NCBI GenBank assembly: GCA_032158295.1
Contig: CM063246.1
Location: 21,776,135-21,840,134 of the forward strand
DNA length: 64,000 nucleotides
Reading direction: 5' to 3'
Origin: Pycnopodia helianthoides
Lineage: Eukaryota > Echinodermata > Asteroidea > Forcipulatida > Asteriidae
Both the position numbers and the translations under genes were made by a program. The notes beneath the pieces were generated by a model. It ran no database searches and was not told the origin of the DNA. It was given only the letters and a program-made list of their open reading frames with translations. Shown piece by piece: positions 34,632-46,600 of the stretch (its first letter is position 1; the number at the start of each line of letters is the position of its first letter).

Positions 34632-37600
34632 GTAGGTACCAGCATGTGTCATCCGAACTAAATTTATAAAAACTTTGTATAAAACTTTGTTGTCATATTT
34701 GGAACCTCTTCAAATGAGCATTGTAGCTGATCAGGGACATTGTCGTGTCATGGCCCACCGAACTCGGGGTCTGGTGTTTCTGATCAGCAGAGTGTGCCTC
34801 GTTTTTATAGCCATGTGATCGGTAACTTCCGCGGCTCTTCTCAGAACCTATCCTCCTCCCAAAAGAGTTATATTATACACGGTTGTACCCGCAAATTTAC
34901 TATATAGTTTAAAAAAAAGTTATATTGTTGCCTAAGAAAAAGCAGAGCATGAACGAATGACATCTGACTATTTTAGATTACGAACTTGAATGTTGGAGCA
35001 CTTTTTTGCGTCGAATGATGTTTTTATCTGCAAATTTTTTGTGGACAGGCTTAAGATTTTCCTCAATTTTTTGCTGGTAGCCAGATGGCTGACATTTATA
35101 TCCACTCGGACCTTCCAGTGTGTAGCGTGCACAGGCAGGCACCTACCGTGATACGCTTTGTTTCACCCGTACAAAGAGCGACAACGGGTTCTGGAAAACA
35201 TGCCTTGTAAAATCCCTTTCCGGGGGTTATTCCAGATCTTTGTCTGGTTGTTGTACAAATCTGTCGGACAAGATTGGACAGGCTGCCATCATTGTTTGTC
35301 ATTATATTCGGCTCAATTGGAGGTAAGTCTGAGCGTTCCGAGATTCCAGAATACCATGGCAGATTTTTCAGCCGTGGTTCTGCAAGTCATGGTGAGTGTC
35401 TACTAATTTTTGTTCACATGACAACATCAAATTCCAGAGCTAATTATGAGAACCTTTGTTGTCTTTCCTTTGTCAAGTCAGGGTTTAATTTTGGCAACGA
35501 TATTTTCAAAGGAAAACTATTACTCAAGAAGATCCAAAAGGTTCTTGGAGGGAAAAAAAAACGCCTGTAGGCACAGAAATTTTTTCAGAACACAGATGTG
35601 AAGTGGTTAAATATGTTCCTTACATGCAGGTTATGTGGTTTTTATACTGCTTTCTTGACAGAGGTAAAGAGATCAGAGGTTGATAATTTGACAAAGTTTG
35701 ATTGTGATAATTTCTTTTAGAGAAAACAACAATTATTTTGTCGAGAATTAATGTTTTTACTTTATGCACGTTTAATTGTAGTCTGGAAGTGATGGGAATG
35801 AACTAGGCAACTCAGACTACCAACATTCATATTCAGTCAAACCCAAATCCAACATCAAATATCTCCGAGCTGAGGACATCGTCCCACAAATGCTTGTGGA
35901 GAACAAGTGGGGTAAGCGGAAATTAAATATGTGTAAATTGATTTTGTTGTGCTTGAACCAGTTGGCTTTGGAGAACGTAATAGTTTTGAGTACATTTTCG
36001 TTTATCTGTTGTTGTTTTTGTTGTCCTAACAGAGGAAAAACAAGAGGAAGCGTTGACGGAGTTTTATCAAGTGAAAAACAAGTCCAAGGGAAGGAAATCT
36101 TCAGATCCATTCTTTATTGCCAACAACAGGCAGAAGAAGGTATCCCCTCATTCAAGTGCTGAGAAGCTGAACAAGAGCAGCAAGCCACCCGGAGGAAAGA
36201 GAGACATGAGCGACGATTTATATTCACGTGAGTTCGTTTCCCCCTCACTTTTTCGTATGATGACGGTTAACGTGTTAGGTAACTTAAATTTTTATAAAAA
36301 AGCAGCCACAAGCATGCACCTATTGTGCTACACTTAGTATCTTCCCTACAAAGAGTGACAAAGGGTACTGGAATTCATACTGGAAATCTTCCTTTTTTCC
36401 CGGGGGTTATTGTGTCATGCCCGATTCGAGACCTTCCTCCTTTTGCTGCTCAAACGAGGATTATGGGAGATCAATAGGCTGCTACGTTTGTTTATCATTG
36501 TATTCAGCATGGGAGGCAAGCCCAAGATTCCAGCATACCATGCCACTTTAACAAACACTGCAGGATACTTGAGTTTTGTTTGTTTCAGTACAGCAATTTG
36601 TGGCGCCCTCAACCATGTCTACAAAGACGATTTCACTGTCAGTGCTTTTAAAGCTTAATTTTTAAAATCAAAAGAATCAGTAATTACAAATTTTGTGTTA
36701 CATTCAAATTGTTTATTTTAAATGGCTGGCACGCTGTCCGCGATCCTAAGATGCTTTTGTGGTTTTCATATCTGCGGCGCCCTCTTTTGAACTTTTTGCC
36801 CCATGTTTCTGGCACCTTCCCGTATGCTGACATCGCGCGCTCTCTCATGTGGAAAATGTGAAGATCCATTCAAAATGTGCATCTTAGTATGTTGATCAAA
36901 GAGTTGATTAAAGAGTTTCAAAACCTTAGATGACAGTTTGCTTTCCCTTCTACAACACTCGTCTGTCATTCTAAAGTAATTCAACATTTTGTTCAACATA
37001 AAATGTTACTCGGCCAGGTGTTTGATATGTTGTTTTGCACAACAATTGGGAGTCAACAATCAAATGTTTGTTATTTTAGTGTTGGGTGTAGCAGAGTTCT
37101 ACTGTAGTCCCAGTGGCACTAGAAAGTAATTTGTATCCCAAAATTAAACATCAGCGGTTTTTTGTTTTGTTTCTCCCATGAATTGAACCCTTAGATAATA
37201 GACATGAGGTGCCGGAGGATGGACAGTACTCTAGTTACAGTGAGCAGGGCAAAGGTAAACCCACTCTGGTCAACAAAATCAAGAGTAAATTCACCGGAAA
37301 AACAGATTCAGAATCCTCGTCCAGCAAGTCTGCACAATGGTACAGTGATCCCGAGCAAGCCAAGGATAGTCTCTCGGACAAAGGTACGTTGAGAATCAAT
37401 ATGTATAGACTGGAAGACTACAAAAAGATAACTTTACCAAAGTACATGTGGCGCGTCGTGGCCGAGCGGTCAAGCGCACTGGCCTCTGGACTCGAGCTCT
37501 GGTTGATTCTGATCAGCAGAGTGTGGGTTCCAGTCCCATTCTTGACACTTCTGTCCTTAAGCAAGACACTTAACCATTATTGCTTCGCCCGTCGGATGGG

Positions 37601-40600
37601 ACTTAAGGCTGTAGGTCACCTGTGTTAACTGTGTAATGCATGACAAAGAAGCTTGTACACTTATCATTTGAGAGAAGGGGGTTTTCGGCCCCCTTGTTTC
37701 TGGCAGCGTCTGCTAAACACACCGCAGCACCTTGTTTAACCCTTATAAGGTGCTACATAAATCCGGTCTCATAATTCACAAACTTCGAAAACCTGTTTTA
37801 AAAAATGTTTCTGTTTGTTCAAGCGCCTTGAGAACCTTATTGGTAGATTTGTGTGCCATGACTCTGATATTATTATATTTACATGTTTTTATGCCCCGCG
37901 GTTGGCGAAGCCAGCGAAGGGGCATACTGTTTCTGACATGTCCTTCCGGATGTGTTGTGTGTGTGTGTGTGTGTGGATGTGTGAGTAGGTATACACATTC
38001 AAACCGGGGACCTATAACAAAAGAGGACAATAGAGTCCCCGTTTGGGGAAAGGTCCTCAGTTGGAAAACGTGTACAAAACCAATGAGAGCTGTTGCCAAA
38101 AAGTTAGAGTACAAACAAAAGAGGGACAATAGGAGGTCCCCGATTGCAGGTGTTTACACACGTGTGTGTGTGTGTGTGTGTGTGCATGGGTGTTATATGG
38201 GTTGTCTGTTTGCGGGCGTGCGTTTGTGTGCGTGTGTGTGTGCAAATTATAACTCGAGGAGGACTCAAATGTCAGCTCAAAACTTGGTGTATGGATTGGT
38301 CTTGGGGTCCCTCGAAAGTGTATTGTTTTTGGACCCCCCCCCCAGTCAAATGGCAAGGTCATTATGGCTAAAACAAAAGAAATCTTGTCCGAGTGTTAAC
38401 TCAAGAAGGACTTGGCATATCAAATCCAAACTTGGTGTGTAGATTGGTCTTGGGATCCCCCAGAAGCCTATTGTTTTTGGACCCCCTAAGTTAAATATTA
38501 AGGTCATTATGGCTTAAACAAAAGAAATCTTGTTCGAGCGATTACTCATGAAGGACTTGGCATAACAAATCCAAACTTGGTGTGTGGATTGGTCTTGGGA
38601 TACCCCAGAGGCCTATAGTTTTTTTACCCCCCTCAGTTTAATATTAAGGTGATTATGGCTTAAACAAAAGAAATCTTGTTCGAGCGATTACTCATGAAGG
38701 ACTTGGCATATCAAATCCAAACTTGGTGTGTGGATTGGTCTTGGGATACCCCAGAGGCCTATAGTTTTTTTACCCCCCTCAGTTTAATATTAAGGTGATT
38801 ATGGCTTAAACAAAAGAAATGTTGTCTGAGCGATAACACAAGGAGGATTTGGCATATCAACTTCAAACTTGGTTTGTGGATCAGTCTTGGGATCCCCAAA
38901 AAGACTTTTGTTTTTGGACCCCCTAAGTTAAATATTCAGGTCATTATGGCTAAAACAAAACAAATGTTGTCCGAGCAATAACTTGTAAAGGACTTGTCAC
39001 ATCAACTCCGAACTTGGTTTGTGGATTGGTCTTAGCCTTACAATACAGAAGCCTACTGAGTTTGTGGTTCAAATGTCAAGGTTGAAATAAAAAATGGGAA
39101 TTTAACCTTTTAAAGAGAATTTAGGTTGTGTAAATTGGTCCTGCTACTCTCCTCCCCTCCCAACCCAACCCTGCCCTTCCGCCACCCCTTCCCCACCCAT
39201 CCTCCCCTCCTCCCCTCCCCTTCTCCCCTCCCCTCCTCCCTCCCCTTCTCCCCTCCCCTCCTCCCCTCCCCTTCTCCCCTCCCCTCCTCCCCTCCCCTTC
39301 CCCTTCTCCCCTCCCCTCCCCTCCTTCCCTTCCCAACCCTTCCCCACCCTCAGACGTATATTGTTTTGAATGGGACATAATCTCCTGTCACTCAGGCAAC
39401 CAAGGAGAGAATGGGTGTGGGATGAAGGCAAGGGGTGGGGGGGTGGTCGTTGTTTCTTTTACAAATGGTACAATTTATATTGTTTCAAGTGTCTGCTAGT
39501 ACATGTGTACAAACACTTGTAGGTCAAAAACTGTGGCTTAAGGAAAGCTTGCCATGATGTATGAATCAAGCGTGTTCACAAGCCAATGTAGTACAATTGT
39601 TGTCCCATCCCTTTTTGATCAGTTGTTAAAAAACAACATCGATCTCAATGCGTACTGTATTGACCTGCTCGCTGTACATGTGCTGTTGTGTTGTGTGGAG
39701 GTCACAATCATATAGGTTCAGTGCAGAGTGTTAAAATCCAAACTGGAACCATATTGGCGCCCGTTAACCGATACTTTCGAGGCCTTTTTGCCACAGGTTA
39801 CCTCAATCCTCCACTGTCCTCCTCTCCTAAGTCACTCCACACCGAGTTGTTTGGACTTGGATAAGATTGGGATGCACCACCCAGTGAAAAGCAATTGCTC
39901 CTTGGGCCGACAGTCCTCGATACCTCCTTCTGAACCCTTCATTTTGGCAAAGAGGATATTGACAAATTGGGGAGGATAAGGGTCAAACATGGCCCAAATT
40001 GCTTGCTGGAAAAGGCTGTATTGATAAACGGAGGGGTGCGTGTTGAACATTTTACTCTGTACATGTACAAGCTAAACTTTCTGGCCCTTCTGTGACTATG
40101 GAGATGTGCTCGCTCATGTTCAGTTTCCTTTTTCATTTTTTCTACAACTTCACTCCCCCGGTTCGTCCAACTTTACATTGAATTAAATGCAAGCAAACAT
40201 CTTTTCTGAAAATTTAGGAAATATGGATGACGACATGACGAAGGAAGTGACCAATGCAATTTACCGAGATTGGAGAACAATCGCATACAACTTGTACCTG
40301 ACCAATGATGATTTGGAACAAATAAATCGAAAGTTTGATACTGAGAAAAACAAGACGGAGCAAATGCTGAAAATCTGGCTGAAGCGAAAGACGGGATATG
40401 ACAAGATTTCTAAACTTGCAGACGCCTGCAGGGCATGCAACTTATTTGAGTTGGCAAATGAACTTGAGCAAGGTATGTCAATATGTATATCACAATGTCT
40501 TTCAAGGCAGTTTTTATTTCTTTCGTGAAGGACAACCGCATGTGGGAAATGTAAGGGGTGATTTTAGAGTCTTCAAATCCTAAGGACCTTTCTCATGGTG

Positions 40601-43600
40601 CAGCCATCTGTATTTTTCTTCCATACAAACCAATGTCACCCAACCAAAGCTGGAAGGAAAATAGTCGGGTCCCATTTTTGCATACTGAAAAACGCTTGTC
40701 ATGATTGATATAGGTGACGGCGACAAGGCGAACATGGTGGCAACAAGTTATACACGTATGTAGGTGTATTTCCTGGACTCAAAATTATTTATAGTGACAT
40801 TGTAGAATGCTGGATCGATTGTGGGTTCCAATCCCAGTATATGATGATGCAACACAATTATGTCGAAATTACCATGTGAATGTTTCAGGCCTCGAATTTC
40901 GTTTTCAAAAGGGCACGGCAATTTCCCCAAAATGAAGGGCACCCAATGAGGAAAATTTGAATTTGTATTGAAGGTTTTTAAGGGCACCCACAGCAATTGC
41001 TGTGGTGCCGTGGCGAAACTCGAGGCCTGATGTTTTGTCTTCATAGAGATTGCCTGGAACTGGTTGCTTGTACATTGCCTCGTGTGACATGACCCTTATA
41101 CTTACAAACATAGCTCTGCATACCTGTATGAAAATAATGAGCAGTTGGAGATGCCCTTCAGGTGTGATAAAGTGCTATATAAGAACTGTATATTATGTAA
41201 TGGGCTACTACAATATTAATACTTTGTTTGACAGGGTTGAACGAAGAGCTTTTGATGACGATATCCAAAGAGATCACTGAGGGAAAATGCAGGCCCTTGG
41301 GCTTCAATTTGAATTTCACCGATGCCGAGTTGGATTGGATGGAGGCCAGCGAACCAAACCTCTTACCGCGGGTGCGCATGATGCTGGGAACCTGGAGAAT
41401 GGCGCAGTCGTACAACTCTGACAAGATCACACTGCTGAGCCGAGCCCTTCACAACTGCGGATTGAGACGACTGGAACTCAAAGTGACCCGGGGTAAGATA
41501 TCGGATCCAGAGTCCTCATCGAAAAAGTTCAACTAAGGACGAACAAAATAGATGCTGCAACATAAGAGCTATTGACTAGCGCGCTCACTCAAAATTCAAA
41601 CGTAGCTCTTTTCCTGTTGGGGAAAAATAACGAGCGCTTCGAGGCGCCCATTGGGTGTGATAAAATGCTTTATGAGAACTGCTTATTAAAGGAACATTAC
41701 AAAATTGGTTTTTGCTAACAAAACAGTTGCTGGCAGTGTAAGCACTTTATGTAATCCACCATATACATAAACTGACAAACCTGTAGAAGTTTGAGATCGA
41801 TCGACCATCTGGGTCACGAGAAAATAGTGAAAAACCTATTACACATTTGCATGAAATCATATAGATTCAACAAATGAATAAAACGCTCACTGAGCGATAA
41901 ACTCCAATCGGAAAATTAGTTTATTCATTTTTCATCAAATATGGCATTTCACACAAATATTTCAAAGGATGTTTTCTACTGTCATCATCTTTAGACCGTG
42001 TAAGTTTTATGTAAATCTGTGATCAAAAAGTATATTTTACAAGTTTTTTTCTTACCAATTCTGTAACGTTCCTTTAAACAAATCGCTCATCAGTATGATC
42101 AGGGCCCAATTTCATAAAGCCTGTAAGCAGATGTTTTCTGCTTATGGTGCAACCCTCAGCACAGTTTCTATTTCATAAACACTGCTAATCAGAAGCAAAG
42201 CAAAAGACTGCCAACTAACTGGCTGTTTTTGTAAGCAGATGAGTGACACAACGATGCAAATCCTTTGTGTACATATTGTTCAAAAGTGAATTTCATAAAC
42301 AATGTTTTTCCTGTAATATTTTTGTGCCGGTCGGTAGGCTGTAAAATTTGGCTTAGTGCCGGCCGGCAGGAGTCTTAGTGCCGACCGCCGCTGACCGCCT
42401 TAGCTATAACGCTGCACTTTTGCTTGCAAACTTTTTTTCTGTTAAAGTAAGCACAAACATTTGTTTACCTGTAAACAGCTCGATGAAATTGGGCCCAGGC
42501 TATCTTACTCAAAGACACAAGGACCCCTAAAAAATTTGTTCAGGTTGTTTAATATCATTTGGTTCTTGTTCAACAGGACTTGACGATGAAATCGTGTCGT
42601 CCTTCGCCATAAGAATTGACACCAGCTGGAAGGTACTTGCCCAGAATCTTGATCTGTCTTTAAATGACATTCATCTCATGGAGAAATTCCTCCTGGAGAA
42701 ACAAGCTTACCAGATGCTTCTGTTATGGAGGAGGAGACAGCACAGTAAAGTAGATGTTCTTGGGAATCTGTGTGAAGGATTGAAGAAGACTGGACTGCCA
42801 GATCTTGCTAGTGACCTGGTCCAAGGTATGTACATGTATATCATTGTAGCTTGGCGCGGCTGAATAAACCAGTAAGAACAGTTCCAGCAAGTTTTGGAAA
42901 ATCTACCGCAAAGCATGTATAAATGCTCACGAGATAATGCTCATATACACTTTTCAACAAAGGATGGTGCAATTTTGAAGCTTAAAATTAACCAAAAGGA
43001 AGAAAAGGTTTTCAAAACTGTGATTCTTTTGGCTGTTTGAAATTCCGCCAGCTAAATGTTCGTTTTTACTTCTATTATGGTGATTTACATTACAAGCTAA
43101 TAGACCGGTGGCCGCTACATCGACGTCTGACGACGGTAGTGCATAACTCAAAATAAATCTCATTTTGTAGTAGATTACTTGTAATTTATGAAAAAGTAAT
43201 GTGAATCAAATCAACGTCACAACATAAAACTTTAATCAAACAGCTTAGTATTTGTGTTATTGTTTACCAAAATAAAGCCGACTGTCGGTGTACTCGCTCT
43301 GTCACAACATACATGTGCATAATAGTCTGTGCGGGTCTTTGCCAACCACTGAGATGACGAAGTACCCACGACAGGTCACGTGATGACATGTAAACATTGG
43401 TCTCGCAATCGGTTTATAGTGTCTTTCAGCAAGACACCCGACCATAAATTGCTTCTCTTAAACCAGGTGTATCAATGGGAGCCTGCAAGGGCTGAGACGA
43501 TGCTGTGTTGGGTTAACCCCTTAGTACAAATAATATGAGCAGCTTGAGGTAGAGGAAGTTTGATTTGGCAGAGATAATAGTGTTGTAAAGCACCTTGATT

Positions 43601-46600
43601 TAGCAACCAGGATATGTGCACTATATAAGAACCCAGTATTGCTTTTATTATTATCATATCTTGTTTTTGTCTCTTCTTATTTACAATAAACTATCATGGG
43701 AAGAGGAGGTTCTCTTGGAAATTGGAAGAGCGTACTTGTAGAAGCCTCACTCTGGTTCTTTCGGAACTGATTCTTTTTCAGAACTTGTTTCTTTCAGAAC
43801 TGGTTCTTTCAGAACCTACTTTTTAAAGGGAGTCAATCACAAATTTACATATCGGTTTGATGTTTAGGAGTGACCGATGAAATGCTGGACACTATTGCAG
43901 CGTCAGTCGGGAATGAATGGGAACTCCTAGGAGAATATTTGGGACTTAGTGACGCGGAACTCAAGGAAATTCCTAGAGGAAGAGACAGCGGCCTCAGGAT
44001 GCTGAAACTGTGGAGAGAGCTTCATGATTACAGCGATGAAAGCTCTGATAGGAGCTCTGATAGACGTGAAACGCTGTTAAAAGCACTGGGAAAGTGCGGT
44101 CTGGACAACGTTGCAGACATGTACCGGGAACCAGAACCGAAGGAAACTCGGGAGCAGAAGCGGCGCTCGAGTGAGATGAGCGACGATCTACATGGACGTG
44201 AAGAGCCAAGAGCTAAACGTAAGTGCTGATCAGGCGAGGTTATTTTGAGGTTGTTGCTGATGTACATGTGTAACTTATGAAGACATGAGCTCTTTATAAT
44301 TAAGGAGGGGCTCGAGGTCTAATTCAGTTTTGAGGAATGCACTCATTTTTCAATAGATAGTGTCCTGATGAAAGTGGGGGGAAAAAAAGACAGATCCCTA
44401 AATTCACATTTTAAAAGACAGTGTAAACATCCTAAACATCCAGTGACGTCACATTGCAAATATATGGGTCTGTACATTTTTGTGCAGGAAATCTTTAGAG
44501 CGTTTCTGAATTTTGATGATATTCAGTCAAAAAGGCAATGAATTAGACCTTTTGACTGGCGCACAAAATCCTCTTTGGAATGTACAGACACATTTGCTGT
44601 TGATATCCAACGATGTCATGTTTTAAATTTTGCTCTGAAAGAGTATTATATGAGATGACAGTTTACACCATTTCAATGCGAGGTTAGAGACTTGTAATTT
44701 TTTCCTCAATTTCGAAATGGAATCAAAAGATACAGTATATGTGTATTTGGAAACTAACCTGTGAAAATCTTTGTCATGGCCACAACTAGAACATATTTTA
44801 GACAAGCTCACACCCTGATGATACTTAGCCACCAGAACTTCAGTCCTGTGCGCGAGACCGCTTGGCCACAAGACTGCTTGGCCAAGAGCACCGCTCAGCC
44901 ACGACATGAATGAAAAATACAACCACACTGCTGTGCGCTGTATTTGTTGAAAAATCGTACAGCAGATTCCAAATGTTCATGACAGGGTTTGACTGAATGC
45001 TCTCCTTATTCAAATAATCACAGCTCAAAAATCGGTGACCAAAGAAATTCTCCTGAAAGTGTCGAGAGAGTTATCCTTCAACGACGTTGTACGGGTTCTA
45101 AATGTATCTACGCCCGTCGTTATTGATATAGAAAATCTCAAACCAACAAATGAGCAGAGGGTATTTGAGGTGTTTGATCGCTGGAGGCGTCATGGATTAA
45201 GAGGCCAACGAGGTATGGAAGACCTTTATCAAGTAATAGCACGCATAGGAGGCACTGCTCGCCTAGTGGATGATATCATGAGGATGACAGAGGGTAAGTT
45301 ACATCTCAAAATATTTTTTGAAATATACCTTTATTTTCGTCCAGATTTTACTTTATGTTTTCTTTATTATTATACTTCCATCCGAAATATTCTTGTTGCA
45401 TTTACAGTTTGTTATCATTCGATCTCAGGAACTACAGTCTTAGAAGACACAAACAATACATGTGCTCTGTTAAACTTGGATCCAGCAGCAGTTCAATCGA
45501 GTGTTTTTTAATCCCTTGATGATGATATTAACAATTTAAAAACACCCGTAAATGTATCATGAAACAAGCACGATCGGCGTTTACTGTGTACATTGCCCGT
45601 AAAACGCACTGTACGTTAAATACAGTCCGAACACAACAGAGCCGTTGTGGCTCACGCAAGCATCGTTCCAACCGTTGGACCTTTCATTCATTCATTGGTT
45701 TGGCAGGATCCCGTATCAGGAAACTACAAACATCTTAGAACTTGTATAGTGCCCTCTTGTGTGGGAGAGATTGAAAGGCTGGGCATTATACAAAAATAGA
45801 CCTTTGTTCTTACCAATTTTTCTCGCCTCGTTGGGATCGTTAAGGGACTTTTGTTGGTATGGTTGGCTGTAGATTGTTAAATTTCGAACATACATTGTAG
45901 CTCTACATACCTTCAGGATAAATGTAGAGCCTTGAGATGCCCTCAGGGTTGTGATCAAGCTCTGAGCCGTGTATTATGCACTCATTATGACTCAAGTTTG
46001 ATCCTTCCATCCGGTCAAAAGCGGAAGTTCAAATAATATTGTCCCCTCAGGGCAAGTCATATACCATTTTGAAGATTATTACTTAACTTAATTTTGTTAA
46101 ATATGACGTCATCACTATGTCACCAGGTGTCAACTTTACACGAAATCAAAGGATATTGTTTAAAAAGCACAATATTTGAACCGCATGTCATAAATTGATA
46201 GTTTTCAGCATATTATAGCTCCTGATGAGTGTCACATTTCATGCTCACACATGACCCGTACTTTCCCTTCCATCTGGCCCAAACAGGAAGTTCAAATAGA
46301 AAATAAAAGTGTGCAAATTTCATTGTGCCTACAGCAGAGTTAATCAAGAACTTTCATATGGTTTCCTTGTCATCATGATATATAAACTAAAGTGCCGTCA
46401 CGCATCAGGTTCCATTTCCATATATCCTAACTTGACATTTTCACATCTGCACAATAGATCAACTTATTGACGTCACCACGTCTTTTTTCAATTCTGAATA
46501 GTTTGTCTTGCTCCAAAAAACCCCAGTGTTAGTGACACAACAAACCCACGTCTCATTTAGTTGAATACTCTCATCAACCCTTATAAGCCTATAAATGCCT

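Noticed and set aside
40187..45511. Death-domain exons as one or more separate genes
   Set aside because: None has its own convincing start or stop; all are flanked by acceptors and donors in phase 1 that join exactly to the CYLD exons on both sides.
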